Below, piece after piece: positions 10,615 through 22,437 of a stretch of 64,000 bases of DNA. This DNA comes from Aedes albopictus. Taxonomy: Eukaryota; Arthropoda; Insecta; Diptera; Culicidae. Position numbers and translations under genes: made by a program. The stretch covers positions 345,640,505 to 345,704,504 of the forward strand of contig NC_085137.1 in assembly GCF_035046485.1 (NCBI RefSeq), read 5' to 3'. The notes under the pieces are model-generated. The model did no database searches and was not told the origin of the DNA. It saw nothing but the letters and a program-made list of their open reading frames with translations. Within the stretch, counting starts at the first letter, position 1. Every line of letters begins with the position of its first letter.

Positions 10615-12220
10615 GCCTGAACTATGGATCTTCATATCTCACAAGCATAATCTCTCACGAAGCGAAGAAAGCCCCAACGTAAAGAAAAACCAGGCATGAA
10701 GGATAAACTTCACTAGGAAGCTATCGTCGGTAAATCCTTCCTGATGTCCATCACTTGGGTCGGATAACCACATCAGTCAACTGCAGCCGGCCGCTGTCAA
10801 CCTTCTGCCGGTGGACTGGTAAAACGTTCGGGAGACCCTTTTTCCCGGAAGTCCACAAAGTTCGTTTCCTTCTCTGCCACGCTCGAGTGAACCGCAAACG
10901 CCCTATTATGTAGGTCCAAGCAGCAGGATTTGGATGGATGAAACCGACACGTCCATCACGAAAAGTCTTTGGATGTGTTTGCGTTTCACGAGGAGAAAAA
11001 AAAGAAGAAAAAAGTTCATCAAAGCAACTAAACAATGACTTGGGATAGGCGATGACGGAAAACAATCGTTTCATTCTGGGAGTTACATAATTACGTGATG
11101 AAGTAATATCAGAAGATGTCTTACTTATTGGCAAGTGCTCTCTGTTGAAATATGAAATTGGATGATTTCCCAAAACAATTTCCCTTTTATCAGTTTATCC
11201 AACGCTTGTCTTTTGATGTTCTCAATCAAGCGTGAAGCAAGGCGTGGAGCCCACATCGATGGATTATCGTTTATTCCCATGCAAATTGATCCAGCAACTA
11301 CGCATCTCTCACTACTTGTGAGATTCATCAACCAGTAAAGCATGACTAGCTCCAATGTGTCGTTATCAGACTGAGTGCTCCGATGTCTGTGGTTTCACCC
11401 TGTAACTAAGTCGCATCGGAGCTATCGTTCTGATGATTGTGCACGGCGGCCGATGGACGACCATCCACCACTCTGCAATCTCTCTCGCAGCTGACTTGAC
11501 AGGTTGATATTTAATGCCATGCACAGGCCTAGTCGTCGTCAGTCAATCGTCGGTCGACCGACCTAAGGCTGGACGAACGATGAAGCCACCACCAGCAGGA
11601 CAGTCAGAAACGTAGGGGAGTAATTTCGAATAGATTAGGTTACGATGACACCAGCAGCAGAGCCATAGTCATGACGTCAAACGTCCAACTAAGTCCCGTT
11701 CGGTATACCGAGCGCAAGGATGCCTTGTTGGAGGATGTTGTGTTGATTCCGAGCTCTGACTCTGAGTGGGTTCACTTTGGCGAAAGGAACGAACCCCGTT
11801 CGGGTTGGACGTGACGACAGAGAAAAAGGAAACGGCTTTTGTGGTGAGGGTGATGGAGGCCAAACAATGTACCCACAACTAATCTGTGCTTCTTGTTGAT
11901 AAATGAACGAAAGCGGAAGGGTTTCGTTGATGGTTGATTGAATTATTAGGTTTAGGTTTAGGGAGACGAGCCCTTTCCCAGATTGATGGATTATTTTTCA
12001 ATTATTCAAACAAGTTGATGGATTTACATTCAATGTTATCTTGAGAACAAGCTTTCGAAAATGTTAACCTTAGCCTGTTGCGAGTTCTCCAAGCCATATG
12101 GGAAACGGGCGTGGTAAACAAAACCATACTGAGGGCGTTTGGGTTCTAACTTTTCGTAGATGATATTTCTTTGACTTCTATGAGCATTAGCTTATCCAAA
12201 AAAACGATGGTCGAAACTCA
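10615..12220. other. Low-copy DNA, no gene identified
   Basis: More balanced base composition than most of the window and free of the usual repeats, especially 10720-11000 and 11350-11880. Minus-strand frames at 10751-11173 and 11669-11878 show no motif or convincing splice borders. This could be intron, enhancer or untranslated sequence of a host gene. Confidence 0.4.
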
Positions 12221-12221
12221 A

Positions 12222-12282
12222 GGTCAGAGTGTCAGTCTACACGTTAGCGAAAATAAAATTCCCTGATTTTTGCAGGTTTTAC
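12222..12282. mobile_element. Fragment like the left end of the 25401-28245 element
   Basis: CAGAGTGTCAGTCTAC followed by AAATAAAATTCCCTGATTTT resembles the left end at 25401 (CAGGGTGTCT, then AAATAAAGTTCCCTGAG). Only this end is visible, and the rest is lost or unrecognisable. Confidence 0.35.
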
Positions 12283-13614
12283 ATTTGAAGCTTTAAAAAA
12301 TATTTCCAGGTACACATAATAATAAATCCAGTAAATTGAATGAACCACCAAATTTGCCATTTACAAAGGTTTACTGAACTTTGTTAGAATAAACTTTCTG
12401 AGAAGTTTGAGGCGGCATCTGGTGGAACTTTTGACAGAAATGGAGCAGCTCTAACAACTTTTGGCGGATTTCCTGGATAAGTAGTGATAGTTTTTCATAT
12501 TATTACGGCATTTAAACTCGGCTCAAATTCATTATTATCACAGTGATTAGAGAAAACTGCAGCTGCGAAACGATAATTCCGTGAATTTTCACATTATCAC
12601 AGAAGTCTAAATATTGATGAGAAACCCAATAAGAACAAAGACATTATTTGTCAAATAATAGTCTTTTAACTTTGTTATTGTCAACAAGTAAACAGTCAAC
12701 AGTGCTGACATTTAACTCTCAAATGGATACCCGATAAGAAAGGCATAACAAAAACATAACATAATTATATCAACGATTGATATCTATATCAAGGGTTGTT
12801 ATATTTAGATATATTTGTTGGAATCGGTACGAAAACTAGTTTGTATTATTTCAAGATTCTAACAAAATCAGTTACAATAAATGAATATGTGATTTGATCA
12901 TCATTACATCAAAATTATAACAAACTCAGTAATAATTTTTAAAATGCAATGTGTAACTAATCAATATTGTTTGGTAGTGTTTAGTGCGTAAATTAACAGC
13001 TGTATGGCGCCATTGTGTTTAGAAAATACATAATTGTCGATATCCTTTATTATATGAACTACCAAAAAAGCTCATGTCTACATAAAATTTGTACTGAAAG
13101 CTTATGACTTTGGAAGGTGGAAAATGAGGTAAGCAACTCCACCATTACGTGATGATATTGAGTAATTTTAAATGTTTCTTATCATGATCCAGATCACCTG
13201 CACAGTTCGTATGTTCAGCAAAGTTGTTCATGATGCTTGAAGTTCTTGAATGGTATAAAATTTTATGCAAAATTTCACTACTATGAGATATTAGATATGT
13301 TAAATCTCATTATTCTGCTGTCCTAGGAAGTTCGGATCATCACTCATCAGCGAAGTTGTCGAGAAGTCCTTGGCTCTCAAGTGGAAAATGTTATATGTAA
13401 TTGAACCGCGGTGTTTACATTTGTTTGCAGGATTTTGTATTACATGTCTTACAGGTTCAATGTTTATCATAGATGGCTACGAAGTACTTTCAGGGAATGT
13501 TTCTAGAGATATTAAAAGTATTTCTCATGTAGGTTCTCTAGGGACCTCACTAGAAGTTCTTCCAGAGATCACTCCGAGAGTTTTTTCAACGATTCATATG
13601 TGAATTCTTACTGA
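12283..13614. other. AT-rich DNA with ATAAC-type repeat words
   Basis: Frequent TAACA, ATAAC and TTGTTA words near 12600-12960 resemble the AT-rich elements at 24971-28370 and 62062-64000. I cannot set ends. No gene seen; a 77-codon frame at 13370-13603 runs into array sequence and has no motif. Confidence 0.4.
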
Positions 13615-14010
13615 CGATCCTTCAAATATTCAAATATTCAAATATTTCTCCAAAAGTTCTTAAAAATATTTCCCCAAGAGTTCCTCTAGAAATTGTGGTT
13701 GAAGAATTCTTCAGCAACTTCTCCAAGGGTTTTTTAAGAAAGGCTTCCGATGATTCCTACAAAAAAAATACTCTACAGATTCCTACGGTAATTCCTCCAA
13801 GGAATTCCTCTAGAGATTTTTCCAATAATTTTCAAAGGATTCCTCCAGGAATCTCTGCAAAAAATCCATAAGAAATTCCTCCACGTAGTCTTCCGGTAAT
13901 CCTCTAAGGAATTCTTCAACAATTCCTCCATGAATTTTTCCATGACCTCCTTTTTGAATTCTTCAAAGAACTTTTCCCCAAGGATTTGTTGGAAGATTAT
14001 TTCATATACT
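13615..14010. repeat. Degenerate 12-bp-period array, inverse orientation
   Basis: Units of TTCCTCCAGGAA type (AATTCCTCTAGAG, ATTCCTCCAGGAAT), the reverse complement of the arrays at 2-4 kb. Confidence 0.7.
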
Positions 14011-15054
14011 TGTTAGGATCCAAGTAAACCACTCCTATGAACCATCATCTCTGATCATAGAACACGATAACACACTCCAATTCACCAATTATATTTCACC
14101 GACCAGATCACGTCGCCTTTGATCTGTCGGAGCTTTCAACTTAAACTGTTATGTAATATGAATTCAATTGTACAGTATAGAGATCATTCGTGATAGGGAT
14201 TTCCCGCAAGGTTTAACTTAAGTTTAAAATCCAACATGCATTTCGTCCCTTGAGAATTTCTTCAGTTGAAGTTGAACTTTTCAATCAAATTCCAATTTCT
14301 TCGAAATTTCTTAGTATGTGGTCACTCAGTCTCTGATGTAAATATCACTTTTTCCGCATAGATAATCTGTGCATGCATATCTGCCGATCGAAATATATTT
14401 ATGTACTATAGTTATGTACTAGCAAATGAAGTGTGGTTGGTTTGTTAGAGGTAATAACATATTTAGTTCAACAGCGAAACGAAGTGTTTTGATATCCCTT
14501 TGGATTTCCTGAACGCTCTGTGTTCGAAAACAAATTATTTCAAGTATTTATCAAAAGGTTACTTTACAAATTTTATTGACAATTGCACCAATGACTCATT
14601 TTGGAAATGCTTTTTTCTATCCTTTTAAAAATTCATTCATAAATTCCTCCAAGGGAATATTTCTGCAAGAATTTGCGGTGGATATTCCTACCGAAACATT
14701 CATCACTTAAGCGCCATAATAGTACTGAACAACTTTGCAGAAGGAATATCATTAATTAATAATAATGAAATAAAACATGCCAAAAAACGCTTTAAACATT
14801 TAAATAAACGTTGGCGCAACTAGTGCTTAGTTCCACACTTTTCACTATTTGAAAGTCATTAGCTATCTGTTCAACTTAGTTAATAACACGAAGATATAAT
14901 TGCTATCAACTGTATTAAGAACAGTTTCGTGTGACGTCCATTCGCGTAGGTACAGCGATGTGGGCTCCAGCTTCGAAGTAGTGAACACTGGCTCTAGTGC
15001 ACAACAAGCGTACACGACATTGAAGCTGAGGGACTAAATGGGATGCAGTAACGT
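14011..15054. other. AT-rich low-copy DNA, no gene seen
   Basis: No coding frames or clear repeats, apart from a short 12-bp-type patch near 14640-14700. The last 120 bp become GC-richer towards the CRE cluster at 15061. Confidence 0.4.
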
Positions 15055-15060
15055 GCATGG

Positions 15061-15132
15061 TGACGTCATAACTGGGTATGGTGACGTCATACTCTCCCTG
15101 TCCGGTATGTTGGATTAGCGAGTCTATTTATA
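15061..15132 (+). promoter_or_regulatory. Paired CRE sites and TATA-like box
   Basis: Two perfect TGACGTCA palindromes (15061-15068 and 15082-15089) lie 21 bp apart, with TATTTATA at 15125-15132. A half-match GTGACGTCC lies near 14932. TGACGTCA is the classic CREB/ATF site. No transcript start or coding exon follows directly: a 593-bp palindrome begins at 15150. It may be a host promoter remnant or part of an old LTR. Confidence 0.35.
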
Positions 15133-15149
15133 GAGGAGCTACCATTTCA

Positions 15150-15742
15150 GCAAACTTATGTGTCTCCGAAGGATTTTGGGCCGCTGAATCTGAATCCGGG
15201 CTCAGATCTGCTCTAACACGTCACAATTTTGAGCTATACCTCAATTTATAGGGCAAAATATGCGATTTTGGGCTTTTTTGACTGCAAGCCATTAAGCAAG
15301 GAAATATTTTTTTAAACAAACAAAAGGTTAATTGGTCAATTAACATCTAAATTAACGACTCATGCAAAATATTTCGTTTTACCAAATCGAATTTGATAGT
15401 TTTCAGCGATTTATGTTAGGTACGATATTTCCCATACAAGTCATCCTCCAAAAATTGCATGCAAGTTTTCATACTAACATAAAATGCTTAAATCTTTCTA
15501 ATTTGATTAGGTAAAACAAAATATTTTGCATGAGTCGTGATTTAGATGTTAATTGACCAATTAACCTTTTGATTGCGTAAAAAAATATTTCCATGCTTAA
15601 TGGCTTGCAGTCAAAAAAGCCCAAAATCGCATATTTTGCCCTATAAATTGAGGTATAGCTCAAAATTGTGACGTGTTAGAGCAAATCTGAGCCCGGATTC
15701 AGATTCAGCGGCCCAAAATCCTTCGGAGACACATAAGTTTGC
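15150..15742. mobile_element. 593-bp near-perfect palindrome (foldback MITE)
   Basis: GCAAACTTATGTGTCTCCG at the left is mirrored at the right end. The arms run to a loop around 15415-15475, with only scattered mismatches and one small indel near 15318. No coding sequence. I saw no target duplication next to the ends. High arm identity suggests recent origin or arm conversion. Confidence 0.85.
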
Positions 15743-16400
15743 TCTTGAGACAAAAAAATGTTGCTCTGTGTAATTTATATCTGAATTGACACACCAGGTG
15801 GCGAAAGTATAGCTTCAAAAATTACATATGTATAAGACTTTCGAACCACATTTCAAATATGTAATATACATATGTTAGGTACTTGATATTTCGATCTTGA
15901 TGAAATATTCTAAGTTGATTACTTCGGCAGATTTATTTATATGAATGTAATTTTTCAATTTCAATAATCTCTGATTTGAAATCATCTCACAAGATGGCGC
16001 TCCTTCACAATCAATTTATTTTGTCAATATCTCAGTCCATCGAAAAGATATAATTTTGGTATTTTCTGTAAATGTAATGTTCGTCTGACTAAGCGTTACC
16101 CGTTGATGAAGTTATTAGTGATTAATTCTCCTACCGGGTGGCAATAGGGTATATTTTACTGATATTTTTTTCCCAGTGAAAACATACAAAGTCGGCATCT
16201 TTAACAAAATCGCACAAATTATTGAGAGCCAGCTTATCTGAAAAAAAAATGTTCGAGAACACCTCACTTGATGTATGTAAGTTATTATATTGCCTTTGTA
16301 GATGTTTTTTGAAAAGATAAAGAAGTTTAGTGGATTTCATAAAGAGTAAATCACTCAAAGGGGCTTTTCAAAATGTTTGTTAAAAAATAAAAACTAACTA
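15743..16400. other. AT-rich DNA, no gene seen
   Basis: No coding frame of note. The phrase ACCTCACTTGATG occurs near 16260 and again near 16404, so this block may share a repeat with the edge of the following array. Confidence 0.4.
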
Positions 16401-16900
16401 ATTACCTCACTTGATGCCTTCCAAGGTTTCTTCAGGTATTTTTCTACAAATTCCTTTAGGAATCCGGGTATTTTTCAGGGATTCTCTCAGGATGCCTTCA
16501 TGATGTTCCAGTAATTGCATCAGGGGATCTACAAAATTGTCACCAATAATTCCATTAATGATTGCTTCAGGAATTATCATACGGATACCTCCAGGAATTT
16601 CTGAAGGAACTCCTCCTAGGATCTTTTCTTTTTTGAAAATAAATACCGGGATTCTTTCAATGATTCTTGCCAAGGTTCCTCCAGGGCTTTATCTAGGAGA
16701 TCCACTTATCCTCCGGATTTTTTTTAGGAATTCCTCCAGGGATTGTTTTAGGAACTCCACCAACGATTTAACTAAAAATTCACAGAAGAATCCCTCGGAA
16801 TTCGTCCCGGTATTCCTCCTGGAATTCCTCCCATGATGCAAGAATTTCCCCTCGTAGTCCTCCAGGAATTGCTTCCGGGATTCCTCTAAGATATGAAATT
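16401..16900. repeat. Degenerate 12-bp-period array, inverse orientation
   Basis: TTCCTCCAGGAATT-type units with drift. Overlapping open frames on both strands of up to 99 codons are the low-complexity output of the period. Confidence 0.7.
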
Positions 16901-17029
16901 TAAATGCTAACACCACTGTGTCTGGGTTGTGCGACGTCATAATCTATTGGTGCACTCTAAATTTACTATAAAAAAAACTCTATGAATCTCTATGAAAAGC
17001 ATCCCGATGTACGACAGATATAAACTGTA

Positions 17030-17330
17030 CATGCTCATTAGCACCACCTAATAGCAGAGTTCCGAATCAAATTGCTCATCAATTGTGAATGTTTACCCTG
17101 CCGAACAACTTCAAAGACACCAGCTTTCTAAGAAATCAGGATCCTGAGATATATGAGATATAATATTTGTATGCTCACTAGCGCCGCCTTGTGGTGAAGT
17201 ATCAAATCAAACGGTTCATCATATATAAGTCCTTAATTGCCCAAGCAAACACCTTTGCCGAAGACACCAACCCTACTAGTAGTCATGAGCTTGCGATATA
17301 TGAGATGTTAAATTCTTCAGTGTTGCATCT
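17030..17330. repeat. Tandem repeat of about 140 bp, interrupted further right
   Basis: Two diverged units begin ATGCTCATTAGCACCACC (17030) and ATGCTCACTAGCGCCGCC (17171). Each carries a GAAGACACC-type phrase and ends with GAGATATATGAGAT. A third unit start, CTCTAGCGCCACCTAGCGG, lies at 17641, and its continuation resumes at about 19320-19430 after the TIR element at 17669-19319. Confidence 0.6.
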
Positions 17331-17345
17331 ATTTATCTGTGATCT

Positions 17346-17520
17346 TTTTGGGTTCATTCAAATAATACGTAACGCTAAATTTGAAAATTTTAGAGTGCCT
17401 CTCTACCCCATGTAACAACTTTTGTATGGGAAATTTTGAAATTTTGTTTAAAGCGTAACACAGTGCTTGACCTCCCTCCCGCTCCTCCTATCGTTACGTA
17501 ATATTTGAACGACCCCTTTT
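17346..17520. mobile_element. 175-bp TIR MITE
   Basis: The left end GGGTTCATTCAAATAATACG is mirrored by CGTTACGTAATATTTGAACG at the right, giving about 26 bp of imperfect terminal inverted repeat that includes TACGTAACG. Non-coding. It sits between units of the 140-bp repeat. Confidence 0.65.
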
Positions 17521-18159
17521 GAGCCGCAGGAAATGCAATTCTACCCATCTACAGAAGTGCAATTCACCCTATTGTTGTGAGCGTCGTGTCCGTTTGCCAG
17601 GGTCGTTTCATACTATTGATTGGGAACATTTTATAATACTCTCTAGCGCCACCTAGCGGTAATTTCTTGTATGGTATGTGGGGGCAAGATGGGTCAGGGG
17701 GCAAGATGGGTCAGTACCGTTTTCAATCGCACAATATATGTTTTGAATCTTTCAATAATTTTCCTAGATGGACGACGGTTATACACAAAAAAGTGGTATA
17801 TTGTTTTGAAAATTCTATACGTTCCTCGCACAGAAAAAAAAAATATTTTTTCGTTATACTCCTTATGCTATACATTCCATATAACTACGTGTATTGTGTA
17901 GACGGGGCAAGATGGGTCACCCTAATTTTTCGGTATGTTTGCATAGTTTTTGAAAATGTTTTATTTTTCATGGAAAGGTTATTCTGTGACCTACATTATC
18001 GAAGCGATGAGAGCACTGAAAATTTAAGAACATATTTTTTAAATTTTTCCTAAAAAAATATAGGTTTTCAAAGTCCGTTTATGGCTACCCGAACAAAAAT
18101 CTTCTAGTTCTGAGAATAATCTACCGATATGTTTCAACACTTTCTTCATGTAATCTGTA

Positions 18160-19033
18160 CTTCTATGAAGCTTAGATGTATGATGATGATGATGATGATG
18201 ATTGTGTACCCACCATCAGCGCAAGGATTACCTATGGCTGCAGAGTCATACCGGAACGGAATGATCTACCTGATGGTTTGTTGTAGCAAGGTAAGCTAAA
18301 TTTACTGGAGACCTTCGGAAAACAACATGATAATTGTTATCTCGTGACAAAGTCTGGCCACCCCACGAACATTTGCCCGGAAACCAGTTCATTTAACTTC
18401 CTTAGGCTACCTCTCCGAAATCCCCATATATGTCATGTTCAAATATAAAAAGTAATATTAAGGAACGAACTCACCGGGTAATCCTGACCAGCTGGTTTTC
18501 TATGTTTGGCTTTGGTCTCAGCATGCAAACAGTCCAACCATATTATATGTGCACTCGTTCACACCACTCGCTGATTCTCCGATCGTCTATCGAAGAATCC
18601 GTAAAAAAAATACATAAGCGAGAATACCCGACGCACTGAAAAACAATCTCTTGGATGCTAGCATTTCCGAACTCGGAATAACGACGAACACGAGCACCAC
18701 GATGCGGGCAATGTGGTCTCTTGCCACCGAGCCATCGTCGATCGTTTACACAAAGTGCGAACAAAAAACACAAAGAAAAATACGAAAACGCGGGAACGAC
18801 GAAATGCGGTAAGTTTCAGCCTCCGCGCCCTACTTGTCACTGACGACCGTCGACCGTTCACTCTTCCATCAGCGTTTCACCCAAGTACGAACTAAAAACA
18901 CAAAGAAAAATGCAAAAACGCGGTGAAGACGAAATGCGGCATGTTTCAGCCTCCGCGCCCTGCTTGTCACTGACGACCGACGACCGTTCACTCTTCCATC
19001 AGCGTTCCACTCCTTCTATGAAGCTTAGATGTA
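18160..19033 (-). mobile_element. LINE-like derivative flanked by 21-bp target duplications
   Basis: CTTCTATGAAGCTTAGATGTA occurs at 18160-18180 and 19013-19033, a 21-bp direct repeat bounding an insert at 18181-19012. On the minus strand the insert ends in a triplet tail (TGA repeats at 18178-18202 on +), as in non-LTR elements. Its 5' end carries two 130-bp monomers. Having both ends in 832 bp without an RT frame points to an internally deleted, trans-mobilised derivative rather than an ordinary 5' truncation. Confidence 0.72.
18753..19012 (-). repeat. Two 130-bp tandem monomers at the LINE derivative's 5' end
   Basis: Units 18753-18882 and 18883-19012 share GTTTCAGCCTCCGCGCCCT and GTTCACTCTTCCATCAGCGT at a spacing of exactly 130 bp. 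Tandem 5' monomers are known promoter units in some LINEs. Here, read on minus, they begin GGAACGCTGATGG at the insertion boundary. Confidence 0.7.
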
Positions 19034-19569
19034 TAGAGAAAAACTAGAAGATATAGTATTTTTTGTTGGAGGAAAATCGAGTTTTCTTATAGCTGACCCA
19101 TCTTGCCCCCGTTAAAATGAGGTGGGGCAAGATGGGCCATGTTTTGAATATTGTTTGTCAAGAAGCAGGTTTCAAACTTTATAACCTTTTTATACTCTTA
19201 TATCATAGCTGACTAGTGTATCAGAGAGTCGTGGTAGAATACAGAGAAATGCGATTTATATTCAGAAAGTTATAGGAATCCATTTCTTAGGTGACCCATC
19301 CTGCCCCCACTTACCATACTAAATTGTTTATCACAAGATAGGCCTTGACATACCTAACATCTTTGCTGAAAACATCCACCCTTTTAAAAAGTAAGGATCA
19401 CGAGATATACGAGAATATATGTTGGGGTTCAATGGACCCCAGGGTCCCAAAACGGACCTGCATTTAAGGTATCCATTTCAGGGTTAAAAAAATCTTACCA
19501 AACCTTATTTCAAAATTTCTTCGAAAAGTGTATACAGAAATTTATTAAAGTATTTTAAATCCCAACAAT

Positions 19570-19976
19570 CAGGGATGGGAACACTCACTTTCAAAGAGTT
19601 ACACTCACATGCTGTTTTCTCAGCTTAGAAGCTTCCAATCAAGAAACGATGTATGGACGACTTTTGCATTGTGGTTTTGTCTAAAACTTTGCCGAATAGA
19701 GTAGGGGTCGCACACGCATACCAATGTCGTGACAGAATTGTAAAAGCGACTCTCCACGAGGTGAGTGTAATTTACATTCACCTCGTGGAGAGTTGCCTTC
19801 GCAGCTCCCTCACGACTTCGGTATGCGTGTGCGACCTTTGCCTACTCTATTCGGCAAAGTTTTAGACAAAACCACAAAGCAAAAGTCGTCCATGCATCAT
19901 TTCTTGATTGCACGCTTCTGAGCTGAGAAAATATCAAGTGAGTGTAATTCTTTGCAAGTGAGTGTTCCCATCCTTG
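19570..19976. mobile_element. hAT-like palindromic MITE, copy A
   Basis: The ends CAGGGATGGGAACACTCACT and, inverted, CAAGGATGGGAACACTCACT are flanked by CCAACAAT (19562-19569) and CCAACAAC (19977-19984), an 8-bp duplication with one change. The CAGGGATGGG terminus and 8-bp duplication fit the hAT superfamily. The whole element folds on itself around a centre near 19773. No transposase. Confidence 0.8.
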
Positions 19977-20312
19977 CCAACAACTAATGTTTTCATATTT
20001 TTTTTTTCCAAAACAGCAACCTTCTAAATTATTATTAAAAACGACCTCTAGAAAATAGGGGGACAATAGGTATTATCGACAGGTTTGTTCTCTTCGTCAT
20101 GGGAGGTTTTTATCAGCCAAATTGCCTGAAACTTGGCCATATAATTCAGCTTAGTTGGGAAAGATTTGAGACCAACTCTGAGTTCAATAGGTTTCCAAAA
20201 ACCCCCAGAGACGAAGAGAACAAAACGGCCAAGAATAGGTAATTTCCCCTATATTGGAAAATTTACGGCACAAAAATAATGTTGGTAATTAAAAAAATGA
20301 GGGATGAATTTG

Positions 20313-20579
20313 GGGTCTCCAGTTAGCCTAGTGGTTAAGGCTATGGATCGCCAATCCGGAGACGGCGGGTTCGATTCCCGTTCCAGTCGGAAAATTTTTC
20401 TCGACTCCCTGGGCATAGTGTATCATTGTACTTGCCTCACAATATACAGATTCATGCAATGGCAGGCAAAGATAGCCCTTCAATTAATAACTGTGGAAGT
20501 GCTCAAAGAACACTAAGTTGAAGCGAGGCAGGCCAAGTCCCAGTGGGGACGTCGAGCCATAAAGAAGAAAGAAGAAGAA
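20313..20579 (+). mobile_element. tRNA-derived SINE, Feilai-like, complete
   Basis: The element has a tRNA-like head with an A box (TAGCCTAGTGG, 20324-20334) and a B box (GGTTCGATTCC, 20368-20378), then a conserved body and a GAA-rich tail. GAGGGATGAATTTG at 20299-20312 and 20580-20593 is a perfect 14-bp target duplication. It is transcribed by Pol III and moved by LINE machinery in trans. The layout matches my memory of the Aedes Feilai family. Both promoter boxes are intact, so it is one of the younger copies here. Confidence 0.9.
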
Positions 20580-20834
20580 GAGGGATGAATTTGTGAAAAC
20601 ATGCGTTCTGGCGGGATTGGCACCCATAACTCTATTTTAGTTGGACCAGCGCTTTAACAAACTAAACCAACCAAAATCCAACAGTTTAGGATGCCATTTT
20701 TTTCCAACAAAAACTACCATTCCTTTTAAGGGATTTTGCCAGAAATAGATTTAAGAATTGTCAGAAGTTAGTTCATCTTGGGACCACGCTTGACTTCCCT
20801 TCTAAAGGAAGAACTCACATTTTTTGACTTTGTG

Positions 20835-21560
20835 ATTTTTGTATGTTTCTTTCAGGAATGCCTCAAGAGATTCCTCTCACGATAACTTCAGGGATTCGCC
20901 CCAAGATTCTTTTGGAGGTCCACTCAAGAACCTCCAGTATTGTTTCAGGTATTTCTCCCATGATATCTGCAGAAATTTAGGATCTTTTTATGGATTTCTT
21001 GCGGCATTTCTTCAGGAATTTCTCCAGGGATTCCATCAAGAATTCCTTTGTTGATTCTTTCCGGAATTCCGAGATTGTTTCAGACTGTTTCAGAAGTTCC
21101 TTCCGGAATACCTCCTGAGACTTCTTCCAAGATTAATTCTGGGATTCCTCCCAAAATCTCTTCAATGATTCCCTGACGGGATTCAAGATTAAACCCAAGA
21201 TTTTGTTTTCCCGGAATTACTTCCGAAATTCCTTCCAGAATGCCTCCTGGGATTCCTCCAAGAATTCCGCTAAAATTATCTCAGTGATTCCTTTCGTTAT
21301 TCTATCAAGGATTTCTTTTTTTTTTTGTATCTCCCAGAATTCCTTTTTTCCGAAATTCTTTCAATGATTCCTCTCGGGATTCCTGCAAGGCTCCCTTCAA
21401 GGGTTTCATCAGGAATTCCTCAGGCATTCTTCCAGGATTCTTCCACGGATTCTTCCAGAATGCGTCAAAATTACTTACAAGGTTGTTTCGGAGATCCCTA
21501 TAGGGATTCCGTCAGGGTTATTTCAGAGATTTCACTTGTGATTCTCTTTCAAGTACATAT
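20835..21560. repeat. Degenerate 12-bp-period array, inverse orientation
   Basis: ATTCCTCCAAGA and ATTCCTTCCGGA type units, including poly(T) near 21320. The 120-codon frame at 21325-21687 is mostly array translation and is not taken as a gene. Confidence 0.7.
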
Positions 21561-22410
21561 ACTACATAAAAAAATCATTCATGACATACAAGACATCGAA
21601 AGCATCCGACCGAAGGATCGACCGCAGAGATTTAGCTTCTTTGTATCATCTCATATTCTGTGTAGTAAAAACCAAATGTTTAATTAAACAAATTTTAGAA
21701 TGAAACTCAGTTCGATTAATCTTCTGAAATAATTATCGTTACTTAGTATTTCGGTAGCATTCGGGATATTTCGATGGCAACATAGAACAAAACATTCATA
21801 ATTATGCATACAAGTTTCCAAACCATTTCCAAATGTCCACTTCGAGCCAAATTGCATGTCACAATCCTATAAACTCCTTTCACGGTGGCAAATTAACTGC
21901 CTCGAACAGCACACGTCCATAATTAAAAAGCCCTGTGAGACAAAACCCTACCAGTAGGTAGCAGCAGCAGTAGCACCATCACCACGTAACAGGACATTCT
22001 GGCGCCGGTCGTCCGGTCAAAACAGTCATTACGGATGGGAGACGACGACGACGGTCACACCCAAACTCAACCCAATTCCTTTCGTCGCCACGTACGCAGA
22101 CAAGCCCCACAACACGGCGCGGATCGTGAAATCGTCCCAAACACGTTCCCACCAAGTATTTTGGCTCGGTTCCACACGGCTAGCAGCATCCATGTTGTTC
22201 ACTGAAAAGCTTTCGACAGGATCTGCTTTTTGCCTGGCTGCCTGTCTACCTACAGCAGCCTAGAGGCAACATTTATTATGGGATCATGGAAGCGATGCTT
22301 CCCAGAGGTAGACTGTTTGGGTGAGCCATAAAAATCTTAGAAATATTTCAGTAGAAAGTTTTTTTTTTCTTATTTTACAACTTTTTTGTAATTTTAATAG
22401 TTTTTTTATG
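21561..22410. other. Low-copy DNA, no gene identified
   Basis: The 21940-22330 part has balanced composition with short GACGAC and CAGCAG runs, unlike the nearby repeats. No splice-bounded frame was found. It could be conserved non-coding or untranslated sequence. Confidence 0.4.
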
Positions 22411-22437
22411 TAACGAGCTGCAAAAAGTTGTTTTTTT

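Larger units (their letters stand above)
17669..19319. mobile_element. TIR element with GGGGGCAAGATGGGTCA ends
   Basis: The left end TGGTATGTGGGGGCAAGATG is mirrored by the right end TGCCCCCACTTACCA. TA occurs at both boundaries (17670-17671 and 19317-19318), fitting a TA duplication. Removing the element with one TA rejoins a unit of the flanking 140-bp repeat in register. Further CAAGATGGGTCA copies lie inside (17700, 17909, 19085-19130). A LINE derivative of about 830 bp is nested in it. No transposase is visible. Confidence 0.7.

Noticed and set aside
10751..11173. 140-codon minus-strand frame as a host exon
   Set aside because: No recognisable domain, no convincing splice sites, and several overlapping frames in the same balanced-composition block.
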